Assembly (NCBI GenBank): GCA_963576565.1
Contig: OY755039.1
Span: 135,263,369-135,327,368 of the forward strand
Direction of reading: 5' to 3'
Length of the DNA stretch: 64,000 nt
Source: Aspidapion aeneum
Lineage: Eukaryota; Arthropoda; Insecta; Coleoptera; Brentidae
Below the pieces are notes generated by a model, which searched no databases, was not told the origin of the DNA, and worked only from the letters and a program-made list of their open reading frames with translations. Made by a program: the position numbers and the translations under genes. Numbering within the stretch: the first letter of the stretch is position 1; the number at the start of each line of letters is the position of its first letter. Shown in pieces: positions 1 through 11,244 of the stretch.

Positions 1-1390
1 AAAGTTCGGAATGTATTACGAAGGAAGAGCGCTCCTAAATTAAGCATTTTCACATTTTGTAAATTATAAAAAAGTGAAAGAAATAAAAAAGTAATTGTCA
101 ACTACTTTTTTTTATTTTGCAAGTACGAAATTTATAATTAAGTTATTTTTTTGTTGTAATTAATTACACAGTTTTCTAACTACATTCCTATAAAGTAATT
201 TGTAATGTAATAGTTACTTTTTAAAGTTTCTCACTCTGGTTGGGACTAAATCGGTACACATAAAGACCAAGAAATTTGTTATCCATGAAGTTGAATTTGT
301 GGAATATTTTGTTTGTACGTGTAGTAAACTCCTTTAACATTTTTGCCATGTTAGATAGCTCTACCTGTACACTTAATTACGGATTCGCAGTATTGATTAT
401 TAGTCATACAGTTCAAATGATATATCTAAGAGATGGCGCTACAGCAATTAAAATCAAGGGGTTTTAAGGATTTTATTATTTTTTTTTGGACAACTCAGCC
501 GGTAAACGTCATTAGATCGCGAAAAGAAGACCGTTTTCTTGAATTGCTAACTTGACAACAGCGCTAAACTATTTATCTTTCTTAGTGCCATTTATTTAAA
601 TAGCGATCTGACTTCATTTCAAATATTTTTCAATGGCCAAACGATCGTTGACGAACCCTGTATATCGTTCTAAAAATAAATTCCTACAGGATGTCCAATT
701 AGGGGTAGTTTCTTAAAAGTAAAGTGATTTTTTTTATTACACATTTTTTTCTGAAAAACAAAAAGTTTTTTGAAAAAACTTGTAGAAACCAATCTTGTAA
801 ATATTGAAACTCCTTACAAGATGCTATACAAACTAGTTTTCTGGTTTGAATTTATAGTTGTCCAGCACAGCTCCAATTTGTGGCTTTAGGGAAAATATAT
901 GTTTTTATTATATAAAACATAGATTTCTGGACAACCAAAAGCCCAAGTTTTTCCAACTAAAGTTAAAAATCGAAAGGAATTTTGGAAAACTGCCGAATCA
1001 ATCGAATGTCCATTACATTTCCATCAAGTTTCTCAACACATCCAAGACTTCAATTCCATGAACCAGGGAATTCCAGCTAAAAGCTAGAACCAAATAGCGC
1101 GAGATTTGACCAGCTTAGCTTATCAAGGTTTTTGTATGTTTGCGGTCCTTCCCAATGGGCATTTTTGTTTTTATAATAGGTTCGAACAATACTACATTAC
1201 ATTTCGAAAAAACCTAAAGTTTTATTATTTGGAGTTGGCAATAACCTTAAACTAAATACACGCACTAAATGCATTAAAAAAAAATTAAATACATTATAAA
1301 AATTGTAGTTTTATAACAATGGTTATATAACAATCATACAAACGTTCTTAATATAACCTCTTTAAATTCATCCTTCTCTAAAATTGTATC
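1..1390. other. No gene recognised
   Basis: AT-rich sequence with only short open frames. I see no coding motif, RNA gene or clear terminal repeat. Position 672 begins a CAGGATGTCC sequence after a TA, like the ends of TA-flanked elements elsewhere in the window, but no partner end was found. Confidence 0.5.
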
Positions 1391-1394
1391 TTTA

Positions 1395-1905
1395 AATACC
1401 CACTTATATGCCTTATAATAACTGAAAATAATCTGAAAATCCGAGTCACGTAATCTTAATTAAATTTTCTCAATCGAATTGACTTGTCCCCGGTATATGG
1501 AGGTGGCGCTTTAGTCAGGAGATTCCTACAACATATATAAAATGGACCACGCTTTTACAAATCCTAATAGATCTCGTCTATAAAAAACTAATTGAAACAT
1601 TTTTTTTATATCGAAGATTTTTAAAAAATTGTCAAACGGATGATGTTAGATTTTTGTATTTCCAAAAAATACAAAAAACACAACAATTTCGCTACAGTTT
1701 TTTACAAAACAACTAGGCTACTGAAATGCAAAAAATTTGAAATATTTGTTGTGCTATAGCCATATTTTTTTATATTTTTTGAATAAGATGAATTAGCGAA
1801 AAACCGCCAAGGTACATGTGTTAAAAATACTTTAAAAAACCACCCGCAAAATTCCGCTTTCTTGTTTTCTAGTTCCATTAGGACAAAGATTTGGGCAAAG
1901 AATGA
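1395..1905 (+). repeat. Dispersed repeat, copy 1 (paralogue of 51385-52010)
   Basis: This stretch aligns by eye over about 500 bp with 51385-52010 in the same orientation. Shared landmarks include AATAACTGAA, TAATAGATCTC, CTAGGCTACTGA and TTTTTGAATAAGATGA. At 1557-1570 this copy reads ACAAATCCTAATAG without interruption. The other copy carries a MITE at exactly that point, so this is a natural empty site. No open frame or known motif was seen. Confidence 0.75.
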
Positions 1906-1914
1906 GATCATAAG

Positions 1915-2580
1915 AAAAACATTTCATATAAACAAAGTCAAGTATGCGAAAATGGGATTCCGTATAAATAATTGAGATTAAAGTAAAGACAAGTTCTTCA
2001 ATACAAATTTCAAAATAAAACGTTCTTACTAAGTTGGAAATGTTTTTTTAAACTTTGCTATTACAGCTAAACTTCTTTATGTCAGCTCTCTAGCGTTTCT
2101 GGAAGTTGGCAATGTTACTTTACTTTATTAAACAGGGCGCCCATCAAAAATCTTGCGACCAAAAAAAAAAAAGTTTCCTTTGCCGCCCTCTCAATTTGCC
2201 GGCCCTGCTACTTAAGTAAGCCCATGGGGCGCCAGTACCATCGGGGCGGGCGAGGGGGCGACAAACCAACTAACTAGAGGAATGGAGTAAATTAGAATTT
2301 TGGGGTTTTTTGATTTTTTCCAAGGGTTTGGTCACAATTTCTCAGTCAGTCTGTCAAATTTCAGCTTTGTCTGGAAGTGCAGTAGAATTTGGATGATCTA
2401 TACATCAGTGAGTGAGTGGCAATTTCGACGTTTTTTGAAAGTTCGTAACTATTTTACTATATATCTACGACTGTGCAAAAACTGAGATTCGTAACCCATT
2501 ACGAAGTAGAGTTTTAGATAGGTCAAATATGGGCTGAAATGATGTTGCAGCAGTGCCGTGCCCCCAGATATCAGTGTTGT
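1915..2580 (+). repeat. 140-bp-unit repeat family, copy A (rearranged)
   Basis: Positions 1915-2080 match the arm sequence of the family (ACATTTCAT, TTCTTCAATACAAATTTCAAA, TTCTTACTA). They run in the opposite sense to the part that follows. From about 2080 comes one tandem unit (CAGCTCTCTAGCGTTTCTGG), a GC-rich interruption at about 2134-2275, then the conserved tail with GATGATCTATACATCAGTGA, ending near the GGCACGG/CCGTGCC hairpin sequence at 2555-2572. Other copies lie at 7455, 14085, 36755 and 44445. Confidence 0.7.
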
Positions 2581-2761
2581 CAGACGGTAAACCCCATATC
2601 ATAATTTTTGACATAACTTTTTGACAGTTGTCAGTTGTTTACCATAACAAATAGCATAGGCCTACGAAAAAAAGTTGTCTCAAAAATAATGATATGAACT
2701 ATAAGTTTTCGGGCGAAGTTTGCCTCATTAAATTGCTGCCACCAAAACTTAAAAGCTTATC

Positions 2762-3357
2762 CAGGGCTATCAAAACGGACGGGCCACGATCCTCCACTTT
2801 GTTGAGGTCACATCCGGGGCTGATTTTTTTTTGATGGTCACGTTACGACACAGCTGATTGTTTTTTAAATATTGAAGTTAGAATGACGGTTCATTAATAT
2901 TTGATTTTTGTTTAAATAAAGCCGGTTTTGAGATTGTTTTTACTATATTCTTTCAGAACAATTTTTTTTAAATCTATAATAATCCTTAATTTTTAGAGGC
3001 GCTTCATTAGCTCACACAAAAATTAAGTTTAAAGCGGAAGCGAATGTGACAAACACAGATGCCAAAGTCAAATACATGTCGCATATAACAGTTGGCATGT
3101 GGTACATGGCGGGTAATTTGAATTCAAAATAAGGAATGCTAAATCTTGAAGATTTTAACCTTTTAATCATGTTGCTTCCTTACAAAACTTTGGTGGAATA
3201 TCAGGATGGTGTCTGAGAATATTTCGCTGAAATTTCGCGGAAATCTGTAGTGTCATTTTGAAAATATCATAAAAAAACGTAAGACCTAATGTAAAATTCA
3301 GCCCCCGGAGAACAGCTGATTTTTTCAGGGTCGTGGCCTCTATTTTTATGTTGGCCA
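2762..3357 (-). mobile_element. hAT-like MITE of about 600 bp, copy a
   Basis: This is the reverse complement of the elements at 23251-23858 and 34153-34763. It starts CAGGGCTATCAAAACGGACG and ends GGCCTCTATTTTTATG followed by TTGGCC. The terminal inverted repeats are imperfect. Other copies have 8-bp target duplications, which supports hAT-type mobility, but no clear duplication was found here. There is no coding capacity. Confidence 0.75.
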
Positions 3358-3516
3358 TAAGATAAGCCAACTTATGGCTTTCTGTTATGACGCTTGCCAC
3401 CCTGACAGTTCTCAAATTTATTTTGTAGGATCAAATGAATATAGAAACGATTTTCTTAAGCAACAAGACGCATAGCCTTTCCACTATACCATATACATTA
3501 ATTTATTTTTTTCTAA

Positions 3517-3849
3517 TCATGTCCGCATTTTTGTGAAATATCCCAAACCATATTCGAAGATTACAACCCTTGCGTCAAGCAAAAATCTTGGTACTCTACT
3601 ATTCTCAGAACCTATCATGTGAAAAAGCGTTTTTCGCCCGCCACCGCTGCGCATAATCAATTGTCTATAAGTACCAACATTGGGTACCACGGGCAGTTCC
3701 ACCTCGGGGAGACATAAATCTCGTTTCTGTATCAATATACGCCGCGGTGGTTCATGCTCTGTTTTAATAGTTTTAAAATAGATGAAATAAATTGCTGGGA
3801 AATCACTAGCGTTCCCCAGGTGCTGCGGGTAACTACCTCCCTTATGACT
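3517..3849 (-). CDS. Unidentified 110-codon open frame
   Basis: The minus strand is free of stops from 3849 to the TGA at 3517-3519. The first internal ATG gives 72 residues. The composition looks protein-like: a stretch around EHEPPRRILIQKRDLCLPEV, then PVVPNVGTYRQLIM, GGGRKTLFHMIG and FEYGLGYF. I do not recognise the family. It could be a terminal exon, a pseudogene or the tail of an unknown element; an AG at 3760-3761 could serve as an acceptor but lacks a good pyrimidine tract. A 110-codon open frame is notable in such AT-rich DNA but is not proof of coding. Confidence 0.35.
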   Translation of the reverse strand, partial: SHKGGSYPQHLGNASDFPAIYFIYFKTIKTEHEPPRRILIQKRDLCLPEVELPVVPNVGTYRQLIMRSGGGRKTLFHMIGSENSRVPRFLLDARVVIFEYGLGYFTKMRT

Positions 3850-4907
3850 TTATTTGATCTTTTTGTTTTATTTTACTAATATTTTAGTGGTGCTGTGGTA
3901 TAATCAAGGGTGTTAATGAGGAGGGGGGTATGGGGGTAATTCATTTCTTATATAAAGCCTATCAAAAAAACAGTATGATGCCCCTGGGTACGATTGTATG
4001 CAACTCGGTAAATATGGGACAAGATCCTTTAAAGCAGCAATTTTTTTAAAATTATTCATTTCTCTTTTAATTTATTTGAGTTTTACATTTTATATTTTAA
4101 GGACATGAATCATAACGGAATTTTTCAAACGCTTTGTTTTAATCGATAAAACGCATATCAGCGGCGGCTTATATATAAAAAAATTCATGGTGTTGCGCCC
4201 AAATGTTTACCCACAAGTCATTCAAATGCATACCTACTACTACTATGTTATGGATTTCGAATTCTATTTTTTATAAAAAAAACTTACCCATACTGACCCG
4301 AATTCAGCCATAAAATAGATAGTTTTTGGTCATGCCAAAAACGGCCGACGACTAACGCAACTTGACACTGTTGACATTTGAACGTCACAGGTCGTTAGCG
4401 GCTTCCGTGCAACGCAACGCCGCAAACTCATGGACGGTTAACATAGGATTTTTGACATACGTAGAACGTGCGCAATTGTGTTTTAGCGAGCTTCTATTAA
4501 ATTCCGCGCCATTTGGTGGCGCAGGCTGCACAAGTTACAGCAGTGTTGAGCGCACGGTCCCTATAGACCGCGTGTTGAGCGGAACCAGGGACAGATGGAA
4601 GATAATTAAGCAATCTCTGGCGGAATCCATTTATTCCACTCAGGGTTTAATCGGGTAATAAGTAATAGAAAATATCTTTTTGCTACTCTTGCAGTTTGTC
4701 TTTTGAGATATCTGAAAAAACCTTTCAAATTTTCTACTACAATATTAATAAAGGTTTGTTTTTTACAAGCAAACCATTTCAAATAATATTTTTTTTCGTC
4801 TGAAGGAAACACTAACACTTTATTTTCAGTTTTAATACTTAAGTTTGCTGTCAAATGTAAGACTTACTATGTATTGTTTAAAATTTTGCCTGTCATACTG
4901 TCAACTT
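3850..4907. other. No gene recognised
   Basis: AT-rich spacer with one moderately GC-rich patch at 4370-4600. The plus-strand open frame there (98 codons) has no family resemblance I can name. No terminal repeats or RNA genes were seen. Confidence 0.4.
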
Positions 4908-5754
4908 TAGTTCAGAATGGAAATGTTTCTTATTACCCTTTTATTTTGACTATTCGTGGCGTAATAAAAACATCGTAACGGGGCAATAAAAAATATATTA
5001 TTTTTTATTGAGAAATAGACATCAAAGTAAACGGACAATACTTGAACAATCTAATATAAAGCCTTAATAACAGATAAGAAAGAAGAACTGATAAAAATCC
5101 TGGAAGAACGTGATACAGCAGCTAAAAATATAGGAGTATGACCTACACTAAAACTAAAATCATAACAACCACAGATGTAGATATCACGATCAGAATAAAT
5201 CAAGAGAATATAGAACAAGCACAGGAATACCTAGGCAGGGATAAGTTATTAAACTAAAAAAATAAAACCAAACAACTGAAATCAAGAGACGAGTAAGAAT
5301 GGCTGAGGCAACATTAGGTAAATTAAGCTACATATTAAAAAATAAAAAATTTCCTCAGTAAATTATAATTTTGAGATAATTTGACAGTTAATAGCTGTTT
5401 TTTTTCTCTTGCCTAAAAAATGTATGTGTAGAATCACTCTCAAAAATTTTCGCAGAGGAAAAAAATAGGCGTCTCGGCCGAATAAAGCTATGTACGAGAA
5501 TTCAGCCTGTTAGTCATCAATTAAAAAATACACTGCTGTACTGTGGACTATTTGCGTTCGATGCCGTGTATTATTTCTGCAACTTGCCATTTTTACAGCT
5601 TTACATAAGGCACTTTAGTGAAATTTGAAGGTAACAACTACTCAATCAAAGTGCAACAAAAAAGATTATATTTCTTATTACCCCATTACGATGTTTCCTA
5701 TTACCACACGATAGTCAACACAAAGGGGTAATACGAAACATTTCCATTCTAAAC
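4908..5754. repeat. Inverted-repeat unit enclosing a LINE fragment
   Basis: The arms 4908-4996 and 5668-5754 are inverted copies of about 88 bp. Shared blocks are AGAATGGAAATGTTTC, TATTACCC, TGACTAT and AACATCGTAA, then GGGGTAATAA or a close variant. The interior holds the LINE fragment at 5062-5342. No target duplication was identified, so the unit could be a foldback element or an inverted duplication. Confidence 0.65.
5062..5342 (+). pseudogene. RTE-type LINE reverse transcriptase fragment
   Basis: Broken plus-strand frames read TDKKEELIKILEERDTAAKN, then TKTKIITTTDVDITI, and finally an EIK..RVRMAEATLGKLSYIL block. This is the part of an RTE-type LINE just after the FADD motif and through the region normally ending in (L/K)LSYI. 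The first block closely matches the reverse complement of 52600-52680, so both are decayed pieces of one family. Stops and frameshifts make it non-functional. Confidence 0.7.
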
Positions 5755-6108
5755 TTGTTTAGAACAAGAAAAACCCCAAACAAATTATTAAAACTGCAAA
5801 TAAACTTTTCCTTTAGATAAAAACTCCCCCATCTTCCCTTAATAAATATTACGATTTTAATAGTCAGACAGATAACCGCACCGTAGGCGTCGACTAAAAC
5901 CGGTAGCAAAAATGCTATTTCGAACTGTCAAATATTGTTAAAGTTATCGTTGTCGGTGAAGTTATCGGGCCTAAATTTGGCACGCCCAAAAACTATCTAA
6001 TGACACAAAATTTATCAAAAAATTCTGCTGAAATAATTGAAAGGTATTGTAAAGGGCGTAAATTAAAACATCCATGCTCCCCGCATACAAACAATGCGAG
6101 TAATACGA
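5755..6108. other. No gene recognised
   Basis: AT-rich spacer. I see nothing beyond short chance open frames. Confidence 0.4.
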
Positions 6109-6336
6109 CTAACTGATGGCCTGTGACAGGCACAAAATATCTTTGATTTTTCCTATTAAAACAACCCTAAAATGCGCAACATTGGCCCTATCACTGTCGC
6201 TCATCAGATCAAATCTATCTCTATTCGAAGGAGTTACTTTGGGCGCTGCTTTGGGCTTCAATTCATCGCGTCGCCGAGGCGGTCGCATTGAGTTGGAGCG
6301 TGATCCACTGCATTGCACAGGGCTACCGAATTTCAT
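6109..6336 (-). CDS. Unidentified open frame cut by a hairpin element
   Basis: A 75-codon minus-strand frame rich in charged residues and Pro/Ala, with PPRRRDELKPKAAPKVTP followed by SNRDRFDLMSDSD. This faintly recalls the region of LINE ORF1 proteins just before the 'NRF..L' box, but the resemblance is weak. The frame runs up to the TA-flanked element starting at 6340, so any upstream part was separated by that insertion. The overlapping plus-strand frame (6116-6502) continues into the transposon and is probably chance. Confidence 0.25.
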   Translation of the reverse strand: MKFGSPVQCSGSRSNSMRPPRRRDELKPKAAPKVTPSNRDRFDLMSDSDRANVAHFRVVLIGKIKDILCLSQAIS

Positions 6337-6339
6337 ATA

Positions 6340-7402
6340 CCGGGTGGGCCAAAAAAAAACCGGACAATTTTTTTTATTGTTACTTTTAAACTATGCAATC
6401 GATTTTAATTTGTCCGCCGTCTCAAAATCCAAGATGGCGGATAAAATTAAAATGTACCCTTCAATGATGCTCGTTTATTCTTATGTTTCAAGCATGTTTT
6501 AATCATTCTTTTAAATCAGTGAAAAAGCTGCATTCTTGCCACGCATAACAAGGTACGAATCAGCAAAATCGGTTAATTGGTTCTAAAAAAAATATTTTTG
6601 TTTCAACCATTGTTTTGTATGTTATACGATTGCCTTGTCCTTATAAATTCATTACTACTGAACCGATTTTAATGAAATAAAAAACATCCTGGTGAAAATT
6701 GATTGGTTTTTAAAGAACATGATCAAAGTTTATCGCCATCTTAAAATTTAAGATGGCGAACAGAATCATACTTGATTCTTCAAGATGGCATTTTAATTCT
6801 TATTTTCGGAAATTGTTTTAGTTTTTTTTTAAAATTATAAATACTATTAAATACTCCACTTTTCTCCCGAATAAAGAGGTACAAATTAATAAAATTGGTG
6901 TGGTGGTTCTCAAAAAATATGTTTTGTGAACCAGCACACCAATTTTACTAATTTCTACCTCGTTGTGCAGGGAAAAAGTAGTGCTCTTCTACAAATTAAA
7001 AAAAAAACTAAAAAATTTTCAGAAAATATTAATAAACACGCCATTTTGAAGAATCATACTTATTCTGTCCGCCATCTTAATTTTAAAATGGTGATAATTT
7101 TTTTAGAACCACTTAACTGATTTTGATGATTCGTACCTTGCTGTTCATGGCAAGAATGCAGTTTTTTTACTATATTTAAAAAATAATTAAAACATGTTCG
7201 CAACACAAAAATAAACGAGCATCTTTGAAGGGTACAATTTAATTTCGTCCGCCATATTGGATTTTGAGATGGCGAACAAAAATATATATTTAGTCAAAAC
7301 TCTGATTAATTCTCTGCCAAGTGCAGTTTTTCCTATTAAAATCGTTCAATAGTTCAAAAGTTATAATAAAAAAAAATGTCCAGTTTTTTTTGGCCCACCC
7401 GG
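6340..7402. mobile_element. Long-hairpin TA-flanked element, 1063 bp
   Basis: The ends are inverted: CCGGGTGGGCCAAAAAAAAA on the left, and on the right a sequence ending TTTTGGCCCACCCGG. Both are flanked by TA (6338-6339, 7403-7404), the Tc1/mariner target duplication. The arms pair over most of the length; for example, 6550-6600 matches the complement of 7100-7150 (GGTACGAATC...). The centre near 6920 is itself a palindrome around GTGAACC. A perfect smaller palindrome, CGCCATCTTAAA/TTTAAGATGGCG, lies near 6733-6757. No transposase is encoded. It is best described as a foldback MITE. Confidence 0.85.
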
Positions 7403-7454
7403 TAATATATAAATAAAAAAGAAATTCATAAAATAAAATAAAAACTAATAAAGA

Positions 7455-7740
7455 AGTTTCAGAAGTACAGTAGAATTTTGATGATCTATACATGAGTGAG
7501 TGGAAATTTTGACGTTTTTTGAATTTTCGTAACTACTTTACTACTTTATGGAAGTCCGTGAAACTTGGACGAGTTGTTAACCCTATGAAGATCTGCGACT
7601 GTGCAGAGCTGGAGTTTCGTAGCTCATTACGAAGTAGAGTTTTAGATAAGTGAAATATGGGCTGAAATGTTTCAAGAAAATATGGTACATCAGTATACGC
7701 GAACTTGGTGGGGCACTGCCGTGCCCCAAGATTTTAATTA
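7455..7740 (+). repeat. 140-bp-unit repeat family, copy B (tail only)
   Basis: Only the conserved tail is present: CAGAAGTACAGTAGAATTTT, GATGATCTATACATGAGTGA, GAAATATGGGCTGAAATG, then GGGGCACTGCCGTGCCCC, a perfect terminal hairpin at about 7709-7726. No tandem units are present. Confidence 0.75.
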
Positions 7741-8214
7741 TTAGGTAATGTTAAGTCGGTTAAGTGTTTAAGTTTAGAAAATAATCGCCACACGCTTTAA
7801 AGGCAGAGAAGTTTATTTTCCGTTAACCTCACCTACAATAATCACCTCTCATTAAGTACGCTTGTCAGCATGCGTACCAAATGTTCATCTTATGCTAAAA
7901 TACTAAAATAGACTGCGCACAAGTGTATGTTAACTTGGTGAGGTTTGATTTAATTTAAAATCACATTTGGATGAAAATCAGTTTAAATATCAGCTTGGGG
8001 TAATAAGGAATCTTGTAAAGCACGGTATAATTATGGAAAATAAAGATATTAGAATATATTTTTTATTATGGGTCGGCATTTTTAAAAATATGCGCATATT
8101 TGAATAATATTTAGATATCTATTGGAATTTTTTGAATGTCGAGTTCCACGCGACGCGACGTTCAAAAAAGTGGTTGAAAACGGTTACATTTCGGAAAAAA
8201 GGTAATATTTTTGG
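7741..8214. other. No gene recognised
   Basis: AT-rich spacer between two repeats. Nothing identifiable was seen. Confidence 0.4.
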
Positions 8215-9115
8215 AGTATTTAGTCCAAGCGTCAGGGGATTTCTATTTGCAGAAGGTCGAACAAAGCTGAAATTTGGTGGGATGGTAGACATAGGTCCCC
8301 TGATGGTACATCTAAGTTTGCGACCTCGGGGGGTTTCCGCTCGAGAGGAGGGGGGATGAAAACTCTGCATCGCGGCGCTTGGAGGAAAATAATACCGTTC
8401 GCGTGGGTGCTATAAAAATAAAGTTCAAATAAAATATATAGATAACAAAATTGCGCACAGTTTTGGTTTAATGCATTTTTTCGCTCCGACTAATAGTTTA
8501 TGCTTTAGGGCGCGCCAAACTTGGGGTTAGTTTGCAAAAACTATGCTGTTTAGGACATTACTTTTGGAATACTTTATTAAGAAAACTAAATTTTCTTTTC
8601 AACAATGTATGATATAGTGGGATCAAATTTATTACTAAAGGCACAGTGACGTCCTGAAATGGGGGTTATATATAGAAATCAACAAAAATCTATTTTAATG
8701 AAAAGTTTCTCTGAATTTTTAAAAACATAGAGCTTCTTGAGAAAAAAACTATTTATGCTATGTTATAGACAATAAAGTTTTCTTTTAAATGATGTATAAC
8801 AACCTTATACGACTACAGTTAATATTTTAGTGGCTTTTTTTTAAGAAAAAGTGCCTTTTAAAAATTACGAAAAAATATTTTTTATTAAAGGTTTTTTCAA
8901 ATTTTCTGAAAACCCAAGATCTTTATGAAAAACTTAAATGTAGCACCTACTCCAAAGCTGCTATTTTCCTCCAAGCGCCGTAATGCAGAGTTTTCATCCC
9001 CCCACCCGTCGAGCGTCGCAAACTTAGATGTACCAAATTTCAGCTTTGTTCGACCTTTTGCAAATAGAACCCCATATTTTGTACCTGACGCATTGGGCTA
9101 TATTGCACTTAAAAT
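8215..9115. repeat. Inverted-repeat element with ~190-bp inner units, small copy
   Basis: 8215-8425 and 8935-9115 are inverted copies. Shared blocks are AAGGTCGAACAAAGCTGAAA, TACATCTAAGTTTGCGAC, GATGAAAACTCTGCAT and GGCGCTTGGAGGAAAATA. Between them, 8530-8920 holds degenerate units containing TACTTTATT, TTTTCTTTT and AATGTATGATA, similar to those inside 11245-13693. Open frames covering the arms (for example 8119-8370 and 8925-9155) are by-products of the repeat. Confidence 0.7.
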
Positions 9116-9520
9116 TTTGTACATACATCCAGCACATATTTACCAATTTTTTTAGCCAAATCCCCCCCCCCCTTCTGCCCTGCAGGGTACAGGGTAAAAA
9201 TTGCTTAATATAAATAAAAAGGTAAAGAGTTACTCAATTTTACCAGGGATCACCTAAGTGATCCGTAATTTTACTAGCAATTGTTATTAGTTTCATTGAT
9301 GATTGTTTTTACAAAAAAAACTACTTCCGCCTTTCTTTGTATCATGACATAGGGGTACTAAAGGAAGAAAACTGTATCCTCCTCTGCCCCAAGGCTCCCC
9401 CCATTCCCTTAAATTTTCTTGTGGAATTAAACAAAAAGTACTATAATTTTTGTTAAACTATTATTTACTCCCCCCCTTAAGGAATCTGGCAATTTCTTGT
9501 CGCCTACTTATTCCCATATA
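9116..9520. other. No gene recognised
   Basis: Spacer with a C-run near 9166-9175 and a CCCTGCAGGG palindrome at 9178-9187. Nothing else is identifiable. Confidence 0.4.
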
Positions 9521-10167
9521 CTATGCCCCATTTAAAACTTTCCACCCGGGATTTCTCGAGAACTGCTGAAAATTTTTAAAAATGGCGAGACACGTCGATT
9601 TTGTTTGCTAGGGGGACACTTTTTGGCTATCTTGAAACTTTTGTATCACGCACAACCTTCGAGGGGTATACTTTACCCCTATATTTTGAATATGGAAAGT
9701 AGGCCTAGTGATACCTTGTTTTGAAGGCCTCTTGTAAAAATTTCAAAAATCTATCCATTAGTTTTTGAGATAATTGCCTTCAAACTTCTAAATTTAACAT
9801 GTACTGATAAAATAAAAATTTAATTAGAATTTTATATTTTTCGGATTTCATTTTTATTTTATGATTCCACGTTAAATTTGAAAATTTGAAAGCAAATATC
9901 TCAAAAACTAATCGATGGATTTTCGAAATTTTTACACGGTTGTAAATATATTCAAGAGAGCTTCAAAACAAGGCATCACAAGACCCATTTTCCCTATTCA
10001 AAACATAGGGGTAAAGTACACCCCTCAAAGGGGGTTCGTGCTACAAAAATTTCAAGATAGCAAAAAAGTGCCCCCCTCGAAAACAAAACCGACGTGTCTC
10101 GACATTTTTAAAAATTTTCAGCAGTTCTCGAAAAATCCCGGGTGGAAAGTTTTAAATGGGACACCTG
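9521..10167. mobile_element. Long-hairpin TA-flanked element, 647 bp
   Basis: The inverted ends share CCCATTTAAAACTTTCCACC and are flanked by TA (9519-9520 and 10168-10169). The arms run nearly to the centre; for example, CATAGGGGTAAAGTACACCC on the right pairs with the GGGGTATACTTTACCCC region near 9672. There is no coding capacity. A half copy lies at 52408-52538, and a diverged piece lies near 42575-42665. Confidence 0.85.
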
Positions 10168-10530
10168 TATATATAATAAATTTATTTAGTGTGGTGAAAA
10201 GTAAACAAATTAATGTATTTTTTACAATAGGAAATAGGTAATCCACAAATTTATATCTTATTACTCTTATTTTTCACAAGAATAAAAAAATCTCTTTATG
10301 TTAAAAATATCCCACCAATTTACAGGGTCACTGTTTACAAAGTTCCACATAGAAAAACTTTTTTATTATTTATCACATAAAGATAATTCAAAAACTAAAT
10401 TACTCATGAAACTACATAGATTTTTGTCACATTTTCAGTTTTTTCTTAATCACACTCCACAGGCTAGGAGGTCCTTTTTTTTGTAGAACATTCGGTATAT
10501 TTTTTACAATTTTGGAATAGATTATATATA
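10168..10530. other. No gene recognised
   Basis: AT-rich spacer between two hairpin elements. It contains only short chance open frames. Confidence 0.4.
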
Positions 10531-11172
10531 CAGTGTGTCCACGTAAGTTGGCGGCATATGGGAAACTTTTTTATTATTAGCTTTACGAAAAAAAGTTATT
10601 CTTCATAAAAAGTTCTGCAATGGTCCAAAACCTAAAATGCAACCATCAGATGTTAAATTTTTTCAGTCATATTACGAGGCTTGTCAAAAAATGTGATTTT
10701 TGCTCTAGAGTAAGGTACCTTTCTTTTTGACAATATCGAAAATTGTTATAAGGACAAGATGTTTAGAATTAAAAATAGCTTTCAAATATTCAACACTGTT
10801 TATTTACATTTAAAAAATATTTTTTTCTACATTTTCTCTGCGATTACGTTGGAAATTTAAGTTTGCACATTAAATTAAAAAATATATTTTTTTAATGTAA
10901 ATAAACAATGTTGAATATTTGAAAGCTATTTTTAATTCTAAACATCTTGTCCTTATAACAATTTTCGATATTGTCAAAGAGAAAGGTACCTTACTCTAGA
11001 GCAAAAATCACATTTTTCGACAAGCCTCGTAATATGACTGAAAAAATTTAACATCTGATGGTTGCATTTTAGGTTTTGGACCATGAAGAACTTTTTATGA
11101 AGAATAACTTTTTTTCGTAAAGCTAATAATAAAAAAGTTTCCCATATGCCGCCAACTTACGTGGACACACTG
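10531..11172. mobile_element. Long-hairpin TA-flanked element, 642 bp
   Basis: The ends are CAGTGTGTCCACGTAAGTTG and its complement, flanked by TA. The arms (about 10531-10830 and 10875-11172) are almost perfectly complementary. Matching inner blocks include GACAATATCGAAAATTGTTA, GGACAAGATGTTTAGAATTA and TTTCAAATATTCAACA. The unpaired centre is short, near 10835-10875. The high arm identity suggests a recent insertion or ongoing correction between arms. No transposase is present. Confidence 0.9.
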
Positions 11173-11244
11173 TATATTCTAAAGTAGTCAGAGCATATTA
11201 TTTTAAAAGGCTTTCCGTTTTCGGTCTAGAAGCAAATAATATTA

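Noticed and set aside
2134..2209. Possible short MITE with CAGGGC...GCCCTG ends inside repeat copy A
   Set aside because: No matching target duplication and no second copy in the window.
4362..4658. 98-codon plus-strand frame
   Set aside because: No recognisable motif or exon signals; somewhat GC-rich but not convincing.
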